Source: Bacillus sp. UNC41MFS5
GTDB taxonomy: Bacteria; Bacillota; Bacilli; Bacillales_B; DSM-18226
Length of the DNA stretch: 64,000 bases
NCBI RefSeq assembly: GCF_000686805.1
Contig: NZ_KK366017.1
Span: forward strand, 1,285,183 to 1,349,182
Direction: 5' to 3'
Position 1 is the first letter of the stretch. The number at the start of each line of letters is the position of its first letter. This document shows positions 1 to 8,448 of this stretch, piece by piece. Made by a program: the position numbers and the translations under genes. Under the pieces are notes generated by a model that saw only the letters and a list, made by a program, of their open reading frames with translations, had not been told where the DNA came from and did no database searches.

Positions 1-344
1 GTGTAAATGAAAAGGAAAGAAAAATGCAAACCGAAAGTATGCTTCAAAAAGTGGGATTACTAGATTACCAGGATCATTATCCTGGAGAACTATCTGGCGG
101 GCAGCAACAGCGGGTAAGTATCGCCCGGGCCTTAATTGTCAATCCCCCGATTATTCTTGCTGATGAACCAACGGGCAGTCTTGATAGTGAAACTGAAGAA
201 GAGTTATTACTATTTATTAAGGAATTGAATAGGGACTTAGGAATTACGTTTTTAATTATCACCCATGATGATAAGGTAGCCGATATCGGTAACCGTAAAA
301 TAGAATTAAAAGATGGACGCATTGCCGAGGAGGTGTTGGTATGA
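1..344 (+). CDS. ABC transporter ATP-binding protein, MacB/LolD-like (5' end outside window)
   Basis: C-terminal part of an ABC ATPase that powers the permease encoded next. The reading frame is open to the left edge, so the Walker A part lies outside the window and the first in-frame ATG at 24 is internal. Visible motifs are the ABC signature LSGGQQQR, Walker B ([12 protein letters not shown]) and the switch histidine in ITHDD. The GQQQR and PTGSLD wording is typical of the MacB/LolD/FtsE group that partners FtsX-type permeases. The stop codon overlaps the permease start (ATGA), so the two are translationally coupled. Exported substrate unknown. Confidence 0.93.
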   Translation, partial: VNEKERKMQTESMLQKVGLLDYQDHYPGELSGGQQQRVSIARALIVNPPIILADEPTGSLDSETEEELLLFIKELNRDLGITFLIITHDDKVADIGNRKIELKDGRIAEEVLV

Positions 345-1693
345 AGCTAAGAGACCAATTTCGCTTCGTCCGCCAGAATATGAAGAAAAATAGAACAAGA
401 GTATATATGACGATACTTGCAACCGCAATGGGTTGTGCCTTCTTAATTGTGCTCGCCTCTGTAGGATTTGGTTTACAGAAATCAGTGGTCAAGGAGATCA
501 CAGAACGGAGGGTCATAACCCAAATTGATGTTCATGGCAAAGAATCAAAGGACCAAGGTGTGTATCGGCCATTAAATGACAAAGATGTCCAATTGTTTGA
601 AAGGATAAACGATGTTAAAGCAGTGACAAGAAGGAAAATGTTACAGCAGGAAGGTGATTTTACGATTGGGAAATATCAAGAATCGGCTCCAACCTTTGTG
701 GCAAATTTTTCGGCTGAAATAAAAGCTGGTTTTGAATTATCTGAGGGCCGTTTACCAAAGGGGAAAAATGAAGTGGTCATTGGCTATAATTTCTTAACTA
801 ACCTTGCTGACAAGGATGCGGGCGATGAACTGTATGATGAAAAGGGGCAGATTAAAGCTGAGTATCTTTATAAAGGAGAATTACTTGGAAAAGACATTGT
901 ATTAACAGTCCGACAGTTTAAAGACGGAAAACAAATAGAAAAAATGATCCCATTAAAAGTAGTGGGTATCTCTAAAAAGCCAACAAAAGAATGGGCCCAG
1001 GATAGTAGTGTCTTTATTTCCGATAAGATGTTAACTGAAATTGAGAGGTTTACGGGGACACCAAAAGGTTACATGTTGGATGTAAATACAAAAGAGGTAC
1101 CAGACGATCTTGTGAATAATAAAAATACTTATGATGAAGTAAAAATTTATGCTAAAAACATGGAAGCAGTCCAAAGTATATCTGATCATTTAAAAGAAAA
1201 GAATTATGCTACATATTCTGTTGTCAATGAACTAAAAGAGGTAAACATGGTGTTTATGATTGCAAAGGCTGGCCTTATATTTATTGGTACGATTGCTATT
1301 CTCATTGCTTCCATTGGTATTTACAATACAATGACGATGGCGGTGACCGAGCGGGCCCCTGATATCGGAATCATGAAAGCAATCGGTGCCAACCCGAAAA
1401 CCATTAAACGAATCTTTCTGCTAGAAAGCAGTTATATTGGGCTAATCGGTGCCCTGATTGGTACGATTGTTTCTTATGGGATTAGCTATACGGTTAACTT
1501 TGCGATTCCCTTAATTATCAAACAAGCTTTTGGCCAAGAGACGGATTTGAACCTGATTTTTAGTGATATTCCACTTGTATTACCAATTATTTGTGTGGTG
1601 ATTTGTTACGGTGTGACAATCATTTCAGGATTGCGCCCAGCACAGCGTGCAACAAAGGTTGATGTCTTAAAAGCAATGCGGAGAGAAGTCTAA
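341..1693 (+). CDS. ABC transporter permease, MacB/FtsX family
   Basis: Membrane partner of the upstream ATPase, 450 residues. One N-terminal membrane segment (about residues 22-45) is followed by a large extracytoplasmic domain (about 50-300, MacB-type periplasmic core) and three C-terminal membrane helices of the FtsX domain (about 303-325, 355-385, 400-425). The helix-connecting motif with [14 protein letters not shown] and the terminal [18 protein letters not shown] are family hallmarks. Such transporters in Gram-positives use mechanotransmission for peptide or lipoprotein export or antibiotic resistance. The substrate cannot be read from sequence. Coupled to the ATPase by a 4-base overlap. 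Confidence 0.9.
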   Translation: MKLRDQFRFVRQNMKKNRTRVYMTILATAMGCAFLIVLASVGFGLQKSVVKEITERRVITQIDVHGKESKDQGVYRPLNDKDVQLFERINDVKAVTRRKMLQQEGDFTIGKYQESAPTFVANFSAEIKAGFELSEGRLPKGKNEVVIGYNFLTNLADKDAGDELYDEKGQIKAEYLYKGELLGKDIVLTVRQFKDGKQIEKMIPLKVVGISKKPTKEWAQDSSVFISDKMLTEIERFTGTPKGYMLDVNTKEVPDDLVNNKNTYDEVKIYAKNMEAVQSISDHLKEKNYATYSVVNELKEVNMVFMIAKAGLIFIGTIAILIASIGIYNTMTMAVTERAPDIGIMKAIGANPKTIKRIFLLESSYIGLIGALIGTIVSYGISYTVNFAIPLIIKQAFGQETDLNLIFSDIPLVLPIICVVICYGVTIISGLRPAQRATKVDVLKAMRREV

Positions 1694-1750
1694 TGAGGTA
1701 AAAAAACATAACGATGATATTAGCGGACAACCATTCCCTTGGCCATGCAT

Positions 1751-1775
1751 ATGTTAATAGAAAGAATATTAACAT
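1751..1775. promoter_or_regulatory. Perfect inverted repeat before the holin gene
   Basis: Nine-base arms ATGTTAATA and TATTAACAT are separated by 7 bases, 22 bases before the holin start. The stem is AT-only apart from one G-C pair and has no following U-run, so an operator is more likely than a terminator. The binding protein is unknown. Confidence 0.4.
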
Positions 1776-1796
1776 TTTAGGAAAGGGAAGAGGTAG

Positions 1797-2063
1797 ATGA
1801 TTAACTGGAAAGTACGATTAAAAAACCGGAACTGGGTAATCGCATTTGTATCTCAAATTATGATTATTGCTCAAATGGTGTTAGCGTGTTTAAATTCTTT
1901 TGGAATTATTGATTTTCAACTTACGGATGCCATACAGAATGGTGTATTAACCTTCTTGAATGCTGTGTTTGTTTTGTTGTCGATGCTAGGGATGGTACAG
2001 GATCCAACCACAAAGGGTTATGGTGACAGTGAACGAGCGCTAACATACAAAGATCCAAACTAA
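1797..2063 (+). CDS. Holin, phi LC3 family
   Basis: 88-residue protein with two predicted membrane helices (about 13-35 and 45-65) and the family ending DPTTKGYGDSERALTY, which I recognise from phi LC3-type phage holins (Phage_holin_1). Holins form pores that let endolysins cross the membrane. No endolysin, capsid or other phage gene lies nearby, so this is a solitary chromosomal copy, either a prophage remnant or a host-adopted gene for autolysis. The start has a GGGAAGAGG ribosome site 4 bases upstream, and a clear terminator follows. Confidence 0.82.
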   Translation: MINWKVRLKNRNWVIAFVSQIMIIAQMVLACLNSFGIIDFQLTDAIQNGVLTFLNAVFVLLSMLGMVQDPTTKGYGDSERALTYKDPN

Positions 2064-2072
2064 TGGTATTTT

Positions 2073-2103
2073 AGTCAGTTCCATAACGGAACTGGCTTTT
2101 TTG
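2073..2103 (+). terminator. Rho-independent terminator of the holin gene
   Basis: Stem AGTCAGTTCC / GGAACTGGCT with loop ATAAC, followed by CTTTTTTG. It separates the holin gene from the downstream MFS gene. Confidence 0.85.
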
Positions 2104-2195
2104 TTCTTAGAACAGTGAGAAAATTCTTTACATTAGCCATACAAATTGTTTTACTAGATATTGACAAAAAAAATTGTGAGAGGCCGTACATATAT

Positions 2196-3425
2196 ATGGT
2201 AAAAATAAAAAGCTATATCGGACAATTTCACCCAATCGTGTGGGTTTTATTAGTTGGAACCGTTTTATCAAGAGGCGCTTCTTTTATGACTCTTCCTTTC
2301 CTATCTATCTATTTATCTAGGCATATGGAACTGTCGCCAATCGTCATCGGCTTAACCGTTGGGATGAGTCCATTAATGGCAACTGTTGGTGGTTTTATTG
2401 GCGGTCATTTATCAGATCGATTTGGACGTAAACCTGTCATGCTCATCTCATTGTTTACAGTAGCACTTGTTTATTATGGGTTTACGGCGGCGAATGGTGA
2501 GGGCTGGTTTATCCTTTTAAACGCATTAAACGGACTGTGCAACTCGTTTTTTGAGCCAACCGCTCAAGCCTTAATGGCAGATTTAACCGATAAGGAAAAG
2601 CGGATGAAGGTATATTCCTTACGATATACTGCCATGAATATTGGGGCATCGGTAGGTCCGCTAGTTGGAGCCTACTTAGCTAGTACATCAGCAAAGTTAT
2701 CGTTTGCAATAACCGGAACCACCTATTTATTGTATGCAATGGTGTTGGTGATCCTAATGAAGAAGCTTGTCTTAACAAAGCCAGGACAAAGCAAAAAGGG
2801 TGTCTCCTTTGGTGCTGCATTTAAAATTATTAGAACTGATAAAGCATTAAGGTATCTAATCATTGGTATTATTTTAGTCAACATGGGCTATGTTCAAATT
2901 GATTCCAACCTGCCGCAAATACTTGAAGGTGCAGTAGAAAATGGAATTGTCATTTTTTCAACGCTGATTACAATAAATGCAGTAATGGTTGTTTTCCTGC
3001 AAATGCCCATTAGTCATGTTGCTGAGAAGTTCAGGCTAATGCAGGTAATGGTTGTCGGAGCTGTATTTATGGCAGCAGGATTAGTCGCCTTCAGTTTTGT
3101 AAACGGCTGGGGTACTGCCATTCTGGCAATCGTGTTCTTAACAATTGGTGAAATATTAATTTTTCCATCCAACAGCATGATGATTGATCAACTGGCACCC
3201 GAGCATTTGCGTGGCACTTATTTCGGTGCAGCACAATTCCGGAAGATCGGAAACTTTTTAGGTCCTATTATCGGCGGCTTTCTTCTCAGTCAGTTTCAAG
3301 GCCAAATCATGTTTTGGGTTCTTACCATCACAACCTTGGGTAGTGTGGTTTTCTTCTTGGCAGGAAATAAATTTTATATAGACACAAAAGTGCCTCATAA
3401 TAAAAAAACTACAAAATTTACCTAA
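2196..3425 (+). CDS. MFS transporter, DHA1-like
   Basis: Major facilitator with about 12 membrane helices. The motif A loop GGHLSDRFGRKPVML lies between helices 2 and 3 (about residues 60-74), as in drug:proton antiporters. The frame is open upstream to a GTG at 2115, but that 27-residue extension is unlike an MFS N-terminus. I therefore start at ATG 2196 (MVKIKSYIGQFHP), preceded by GAGAGG. Probably an efflux pump for small hydrophobic compounds; the substrate is not deducible. Stands alone between a terminator and a small membrane-protein gene. Confidence 0.85.
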   Translation: MVKIKSYIGQFHPIVWVLLVGTVLSRGASFMTLPFLSIYLSRHMELSPIVIGLTVGMSPLMATVGGFIGGHLSDRFGRKPVMLISLFTVALVYYGFTAANGEGWFILLNALNGLCNSFFEPTAQALMADLTDKEKRMKVYSLRYTAMNIGASVGPLVGAYLASTSAKLSFAITGTTYLLYAMVLVILMKKLVLTKPGQSKKGVSFGAAFKIIRTDKALRYLIIGIILVNMGYVQIDSNLPQILEGAVENGIVIFSTLITINAVMVVFLQMPISHVAEKFRLMQVMVVGAVFMAAGLVAFSFVNGWGTAILAIVFLTIGEILIFPSNSMMIDQLAPEHLRGTYFGAAQFRKIGNFLGPIIGGFLLSQFQGQIMFWVLTITTLGSVVFFLAGNKFYIDTKVPHNKKTTKFT

Positions 3426-3562
3426 TAGTCCACAATTTAGTGAGTATTTGCTAAAATAAGAATATCCAGATAGTTCCATGGTGAACTGCGCATGATTTTG
3501 ATCGTACTTTTCAGAGGTTTTTCGAATATGTTTAATCATCTGTTTGAAAAGGAGTCCTTAAA

Positions 3563-3790
3563 ATGTGGTTTTGGATCATTATTTCGGCACTATTGTTCGT
3601 TCTTTTGCTCGTAGTTGAGGAATTTTTCTATTATTTTTGGAATCGTTATGTGTATGGGCCAAATATAAAAGAGAAAAGGAGATGGTTGAGTAGATTAGTA
3701 TTAGGTACGCTTGTATTAATCAAGAGGTTGTTCCATAGAAGAGAAAAAGAATTACCAAAAACCAAGACAGATAAGGGCCTTCCATTATAA
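3563..3790 (+). CDS. Small membrane protein of unknown function
   Basis: 75 residues: one strongly hydrophobic N-terminal helix (about 2-28, ending in aromatic residues), a second weaker hydrophobic stretch (about 46-60), and a basic, lysine-rich tail. A good ribosome site (AAAAGGAG) lies 8 bases before ATG, and a terminator hairpin straddles the stop codon, which supports a real transcription unit. I do not recognise the family. Confidence 0.6.
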   Translation: MWFWIIISALLFVLLLVVEEFFYYFWNRYVYGPNIKEKRRWLSRLVLGTLVLIKRLFHRREKELPKTKTDKGLPL

Positions 3791-3807
3791 GGGAGGCTCT
3801 TATTTTA
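3773..3807 (+). terminator. Terminator overlapping the 3' end of the small membrane-protein gene
   Basis: Arms AAGGGCCTTCC and GGGAGGCTCTT pair (two G-U pairs), with the stop codon in the loop, followed by ATTTTATTT. Confidence 0.7.
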
Positions 3808-3844
3808 TTTATGATAGGAAAGTATACGTTTTGAACTTAGATTA

Positions 3845-3995
3845 CTGTCTAGCTCCAGCGCCCTAGCGGCTAGTGTCCTTCGCTCTCCGCCCTACGATAA
3901 GTCAACATCGAATCGCCTCCGGCTCTTCGTGTTTCCTTTATCTCGGTTGGAGCGCTCCAGGCCATACGCCGCTGACCAGAGCGCTTGCACTTTTC
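3845..3995. repeat. GC-rich interspersed intergenic repeat of Bacillaceae type
   Basis: A block clearly richer in GC than its surroundings, starting CTGTCTAGCTCCAGCGCC and ending GAGCGCTTGCACTTTTC. This start and end wording matches, from memory, an interspersed intergenic element found in many copies in Bacillus-group genomes. It contains several internal complementary segments (for example AGCGCCCTAGCGGCT and GGAGCGCTCC) and would fold strongly as RNA. No ORF fits it. Only one copy is present in this window. Confidence 0.65.
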
Positions 3996-4238
3996 TTAAT
4001 TGGAGGGATTCTGTTTTTCCTTTTTCTTATTTAAATAACCACCAAAGGTATCGATGAGGAAAAACAAAAGAAATAAAAAAATAATTACATATTCAGCTGG
4101 CTCCATTACTTTAAAAGGGTTTATTGCCTTCCAAATAATTCCTGAAATATTTATACCCATCAAAAGATCTAGTGAAACAATTAGGATTACACTAAAAGTC
4201 GCCAATAAGCCCGATACAAAAAATATCTTCAACCTCAT
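3996..4238 (-). CDS. Small two-helix membrane protein, unknown
   Basis: About 80 residues with two hydrophobic helices (about 5-32 and 48-68) and a lysine-rich end (KKKEKQNPSN). A GTG lies just upstream of the ATG; I use the ATG because AAAGG sits 5 bases before it. Divergent from the spore germination operon. Family not recognised. An overlapping 109-residue plus-strand frame here is judged a shadow. Confidence 0.55.
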   Translation of the reverse strand: MRLKIFFVSGLLATFSVILIVSLDLLMGINISGIIWKAINPFKVMEPAEYVIIFLFLLFFLIDTFGGYLNKKKEKQNPSN

Positions 4239-4418
4239 CACACCTTTAGGGATTCTATTTCCTTTATTGTTCTATTCTTTGCAGATCCTTATTCCAGTTG
4301 GAAAATGTTCTTCATCCCATTTAAAAACCGCTTCCAATGGGATAAAGTGGCAGCTGTTGGGCATTATATCCAATATTGGATGAAATGTATTCAAATAATA
4401 TTAAGCGAGGCGGGTATT

Positions 4419-6023
4419 GTGTCGATTTTGTCTAAAATGCTCAAAAATAAACAAAAAAAGAGACAGGACGATAATTATAGGCAAAAACAAGATCCGCAAA
4501 AACCAGAGGACTTGCCTATTCTAAGGGATTATCAAGAGAATATCTCTCGTTTAAAAGAGGAAGCTGGCAATAGTAGCGATGTAAACATTCGAGAGTTTAA
4601 GCTTGGTTCCCATAAAGGCGGACTTGTTTTTATTGACGGATTGGCTAGTGATCAAGCTATAGCAGACTATATTCTAGAATCCGTGATAGAAAAAGAAGTA
4701 CCCGAAGGACCGATAGATATTTTTCAATTCATGATGGATGAAACAATGGCTCTGGGAAATGTAAAGACAATTGAAAATTGGAATCAAGTATTTGATTCAT
4801 TATTGTCAGGAAATACAGTCATCTTTTTGCAAGGATGCAACAAAGCAATTAGTGGCGAAACCAAAGGATGGGAAAAGCGGGCCATATCAGAACCCTCGAC
4901 CCAATTGTCGATACGAGGTCCAAAAGATTCGTTTACAGAGACACTCCGGACGAATACTGCTTTAATACGCCGTCGCATAAAAAGTCCTAATTTACGGGTA
5001 GATTCCATGAAAATAGGTACTGTTTCCCAAACTGATATCGCAATCTTGTATATAGATGGAATTGCCAATGACAAAATTGTTGGAGAAGTTAAAGAAAGGC
5101 TTCAACGAATCAATATCGATTCCATCCTCGGTTCTGGTTATATAGAGCAGTTAATTGAGGATCAAACTTGGACAACATTCCCAACCACTTACCATTCAGA
5201 AAGACCGGATGTCGTAACATCCCATTTATTGGAGGGGAGAATTGCGATCGTTTGTGATGGCACCCCATTTGTTGTGACGGTTCCAGCTATCTTTATTCAA
5301 TTTTTCCAAGCACCGGATGATTATTATTCACGATTTGACATTTCAACTGGTATACGAATATTAAGAATTTTAGCCTTCCTTATTGCAGTAATTGGACCAT
5401 CTGTGTATATTGCAGCGACTACCTTTCATCAAGAAATGATTCCGACGACCATGGCAATCGCTATTGCTGCCCAACGTGAAAGTGTTCCATTTCCTGCCTT
5501 TGTTGAGGCATTAATCATGGAAGTAACGTTTGAAATATTAAGGGAAGCGGGTTTAAGACTTCCAAGGGCTGTCGGCCAAGCCGTGTCGATTGTAGGAGCT
5601 CTCGTTATTGGGCAGGCAGCAGTACAGGCTGGGTTCGTCTCCCCAGTAATGGTTATTGTCGTTTCGATTACCGCAATCGCGAATTTTTCCACACCCGTTT
5701 TTGCTATGGCGATTGCAGCAAGATTAGTTCGCTTTGTTCTAATGGGATTAGCGACAGTGTTAGGATTTTATGGAATCATGTTAGGGCTAATGTTCATGAC
5801 GATCCATTTATGTTCACTCCGTTCATTTGGAATTCCGTACATGATGCCGCTCGCACCTTTTAATCTTCATAATCAACAAGATGCATTTGTTCGTTTTCCT
5901 GTCTGGGCTATCAAAAATAGGCCCATGTTTATTAGTAAAGGCAATATGAAAAGGAGCGGGGAAAATCAAAAGCCACAACCCCCAAAGCAATCGGAAAATC
6001 AATCTAAAAATGGTGAAGAGTAA
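4419..6023 (+). CDS. Spore germination protein, GerA-type A subunit (GerXA)
   Basis: A subunit of a germinant receptor in the inner spore membrane, which senses nutrients with its B and C partners. The N-terminal soluble domain (about residues 50-290) carries family wording such as FIDGLASDQAIADYIL and GTVSQTDIAILYIDGIAN. It is followed by the membrane domain (GPSVYIAATTFHQEMIPT, RLPRAVGQAVSIVGALVIGQAAVQAG). The tail is hydrophilic and Lys/Gln-rich. The frame is open to an ATG at 4305, but GTG 4419 with GAGGCGG upstream gives the usual short basic N-terminus; ATG 4437 is an alternative. The stop overlaps the start of the C subunit gene. Confidence 0.93.
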   Translation: MSILSKMLKNKQKKRQDDNYRQKQDPQKPEDLPILRDYQENISRLKEEAGNSSDVNIREFKLGSHKGGLVFIDGLASDQAIADYILESVIEKEVPEGPIDIFQFMMDETMALGNVKTIENWNQVFDSLLSGNTVIFLQGCNKAISGETKGWEKRAISEPSTQLSIRGPKDSFTETLRTNTALIRRRIKSPNLRVDSMKIGTVSQTDIAILYIDGIANDKIVGEVKERLQRINIDSILGSGYIEQLIEDQTWTTFPTTYHSERPDVVTSHLLEGRIAIVCDGTPFVVTVPAIFIQFFQAPDDYYSRFDISTGIRILRILAFLIAVIGPSVYIAATTFHQEMIPTTMAIAIAAQRESVPFPAFVEALIMEVTFEILREAGLRLPRAVGQAVSIVGALVIGQAAVQAGFVSPVMVIVVSITAIANFSTPVFAMAIAARLVRFVLMGLATVLGFYGIMLGLMFMTIHLCSLRSFGIPYMMPLAPFNLHNQQDAFVRFPVWAIKNRPMFISKGNMKRSGENQKPQPPKQSENQSKNGEE

Positions 6024-7234
6024 TGAAAAAATGGTTGCTTGTTTTTTTGGTATTAATAATGTCTATGCCACTCCTAAGTGCATGCTGGAATCAGAAAGAA
6101 CTCACAGATTTGGCCTTTGTGATGGCACTTGGTATTGATCGGGGAGAAGATGATTTGTACCATGTCTCGTTTCAGCTTGTTAATCCCGCGAACGTTTCAG
6201 CAGGACAAACTGGAGGAGGTCAGGGTCTGCCGATTGCTGTTTATAAAAGCACAGGCAGAACGATAACTGAAGCAGCGAGAAATGCAACGAAAAAGGTCTC
6301 GCGCCGATTATATTATGCACACACAAATTTAGTCGTTATTAGTGAAGAAGTGGCGAGAGAAAGAACGTCGATGCTTAATCTGTTAGATGCCTTTGCCAGG
6401 GATCCAGAATTTAGAACTACTACAGAGTTAGTCATTTCAAGAGATGCTACCGCAGAGGAAATCGTCACTACTCTGACTATTCTTGATAAACTACCTGTAA
6501 CCAAAATTACAAAAGAGATAAAATTTGCTGAAGCAATGAAAGGGGAAAATCTAAGTGTAAGTATTGATGATATTATTGACGGAATCGTCGGAAACGGGAA
6601 AGAGCCTATTGTAAATGGCTATCGTCTAATTGGTATGAAAGAAGAAGCTAACAAGGCTACTAATTTGCAAAAAACGACCACTGATGCTTTACTTTCTGCG
6701 GATGGACTAGCAGTCATTAAAGATGGTGCAATGATAGATTGGATTGAGAGTAAAAAGTCTCGTGGGGTAATATGGATTTTAAATAAAGCAAAGAGCACCG
6801 ATATTACTCTTAAATGGAATGGGAAAAAAAATGCCCTTAGTGTTGTCCCTATTCGATCAAAAACCAAGGTTTCACCGGTATTTAAAAACGGAAAACCCGT
6901 TATCAATATTAAGATTGAGAACGAGGGCTGGGTGAGTGAAGCAAATACAGCTATTGACTTGATGGATCCAAAAATAATTGGGAAAATTGAAAAGTTAACG
7001 GAGAAAGCGATTAAGAAGGAAGTACAGTCGACTGTCAAGGAAGCGAAGCGACTTAAGTGTGATATCTTCGGGTTTGGTGATGTTGTTCATAAAGCCAATC
7101 CTGTCTTATGGAAAAAGCTAAAGGGAGATTGGAACAATTATTTTGCAGATCTCGAGGTGAATGTTAAGGTGGATACTTACGTCCGGCGTGAAGGGGTTCG
7201 GACGAATCCGTTTTGGTCAGATATTAATAAATAA
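6023..7234 (+). CDS. Spore germination lipoprotein, Ger(x)C family (C subunit)
   Basis: C subunit of the germinant receptor, a lipoprotein on the outer face of the inner spore membrane. It has a lipoprotein signal peptide with lipobox LLSAC (modified cysteine about residue 21), then CWNQKELTDLAFVMALGIDRG, the typical Ger(x)C start. The three-part soluble domain follows, and 403 residues is normal for the family. Its start codon shares a base with the A-subunit stop, and the first B-subunit gene follows after about 30 bases. It is required for receptor function in characterised Bacillus receptors. Confidence 0.95.
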   Translation: MKKWLLVFLVLIMSMPLLSACWNQKELTDLAFVMALGIDRGEDDLYHVSFQLVNPANVSAGQTGGGQGLPIAVYKSTGRTITEAARNATKKVSRRLYYAHTNLVVISEEVARERTSMLNLLDAFARDPEFRTTTELVISRDATAEEIVTTLTILDKLPVTKITKEIKFAEAMKGENLSVSIDDIIDGIVGNGKEPIVNGYRLIGMKEEANKATNLQKTTTDALLSADGLAVIKDGAMIDWIESKKSRGVIWILNKAKSTDITLKWNGKKNALSVVPIRSKTKVSPVFKNGKPVINIKIENEGWVSEANTAIDLMDPKIIGKIEKLTEKAIKKEVQSTVKEAKRLKCDIFGFGDVVHKANPVLWKKLKGDWNNYFADLEVNVKVDTYVRREGVRTNPFWSDINK

Positions 7235-7265
7235 GGATATATGGAATGAGGGGGGGGCGCTCGAA

Positions 7266-8372
7266 ATGGAAAAGGCAAAAATAAGTGGATTCCAATTGTT
7301 CGTGCTTATTGTATTGTTCGAAATGGGCAGCGCACTTCTCCTTAGTCCCGGATCAGAAGCGGAACAGGACGCCTGGATCGCTATATTGTTCGGCCTAGCT
7401 GGGGGAATCATTGTCTTTTTTATTTATTATCGCCTATATATGTACTATCCTGACTTGCCCTTAACTAGTTATCTTCAAAAAATAATAGGAAAATGGTTTG
7501 GAAAGGTTATTGGTTTTTTATATATAGTCTATTTTATCTATATCGCATCAAGGGTATTGCGAGATTTTGGAGAGTTATTAACCACAACGATATATAATAG
7601 TACACCACTATTTGTTATCAATACTTTAATGGTTGTAACTATTATCTATGGGATCCATAAGGGGTTTGAAGTATTAGCACGAGTTTGCGAAATTTATTTT
7701 GGAATTGTCTACATTACAGCGATATTCGGCATGTTGCTAATTACCTTTTCTGGTTTAATTCATTTGGGTAATCTCACCCCAATCTTAGAGCACGGATTGA
7801 AACCTGTTATTAAAACATTTTTTAAGACAACCCTCACTTTTCCCTTTGGAGAAATGGTTGTCTTTACGATGCTGCTTCCGTTTTTAAATGATAAAAAAAA
7901 GGCTAAAATCGTTTGTTTAGGCGGGATGATATTAGCGGGTATTAACATCACCATTACAACTGTAGTAAATATTTCTGTATTAGGCGTAGGTCTCTTTCAT
8001 CGATCTACTTTTCCCTTATTAACTACAATAGGGAAAATCCAAATTGCCAATTTTCTTGAACGATTAGATGTATTATTTATGCTCTATTTAATTATTGGCG
8101 GTTTCTTTAAAATTGCTATTTTTTATTATGCTGCGGTGGCTGGTGCTGCTGATATCTTTCAGTTTAAAAATCAACGCAAGCTGGTGTTTCCAATTGGGAT
8201 GATCGTACTATTTGGTTCGATAACAATTGCCTCTAATTTTGCAGAATTTATTAAGGAGGGATTAGTTTTTGTCCCGGTTTTTCTGTCGTGGCCATTTCAA
8301 ATTATCATTCCCTTCATCTTACTAATCATTGCGTTTTTTCGTAATCGAAAGAAAAAAACAAGCCCTGCATAA
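7266..8372 (+). CDS. Spore germination protein, GerB family (B subunit, copy 1)
   Basis: Integral membrane B subunit, an APC-superfamily-like protein of about ten helices thought to bind the germinant. 368 residues. The start is MEKAKISGFQLFVLIVLFEMGS, in which the FEMGS-type first helix is characteristic. The frame runs upstream to 7161 inside gerC, but the ribosome site GAGGGGGGGGCG places the start at ATG 7266. It is followed by a second B gene of identical length that is roughly three-quarters identical by eye, including SYLQ-IIGKW and RVLRDFGELL. Confidence 0.94.
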   Translation: MEKAKISGFQLFVLIVLFEMGSALLLSPGSEAEQDAWIAILFGLAGGIIVFFIYYRLYMYYPDLPLTSYLQKIIGKWFGKVIGFLYIVYFIYIASRVLRDFGELLTTTIYNSTPLFVINTLMVVTIIYGIHKGFEVLARVCEIYFGIVYITAIFGMLLITFSGLIHLGNLTPILEHGLKPVIKTFFKTTLTFPFGEMVVFTMLLPFLNDKKKAKIVCLGGMILAGINITITTVVNISVLGVGLFHRSTFPLLTTIGKIQIANFLERLDVLFMLYLIIGGFFKIAIFYYAAVAGAADIFQFKNQRKLVFPIGMIVLFGSITIASNFAEFIKEGLVFVPVFLSWPFQIIIPFILLIIAFFRNRKKKTSPA

Positions 8373-8448
8373 GCCGAATTGGTTTTGGAAAAATCCGTAT
8401 TGCTCAGATGTAATATATAACCCTTTTTAAGGGGGGGGAACATACGTC

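Noticed and set aside
4054..4383. 109-residue plus-strand ORF upstream of the germination operon
   Set aside because: It is antisense to the better-supported small membrane gene at 3996-4238, overlaps the leader of gerA-like A, has no ribosome site and low-complexity basic composition.
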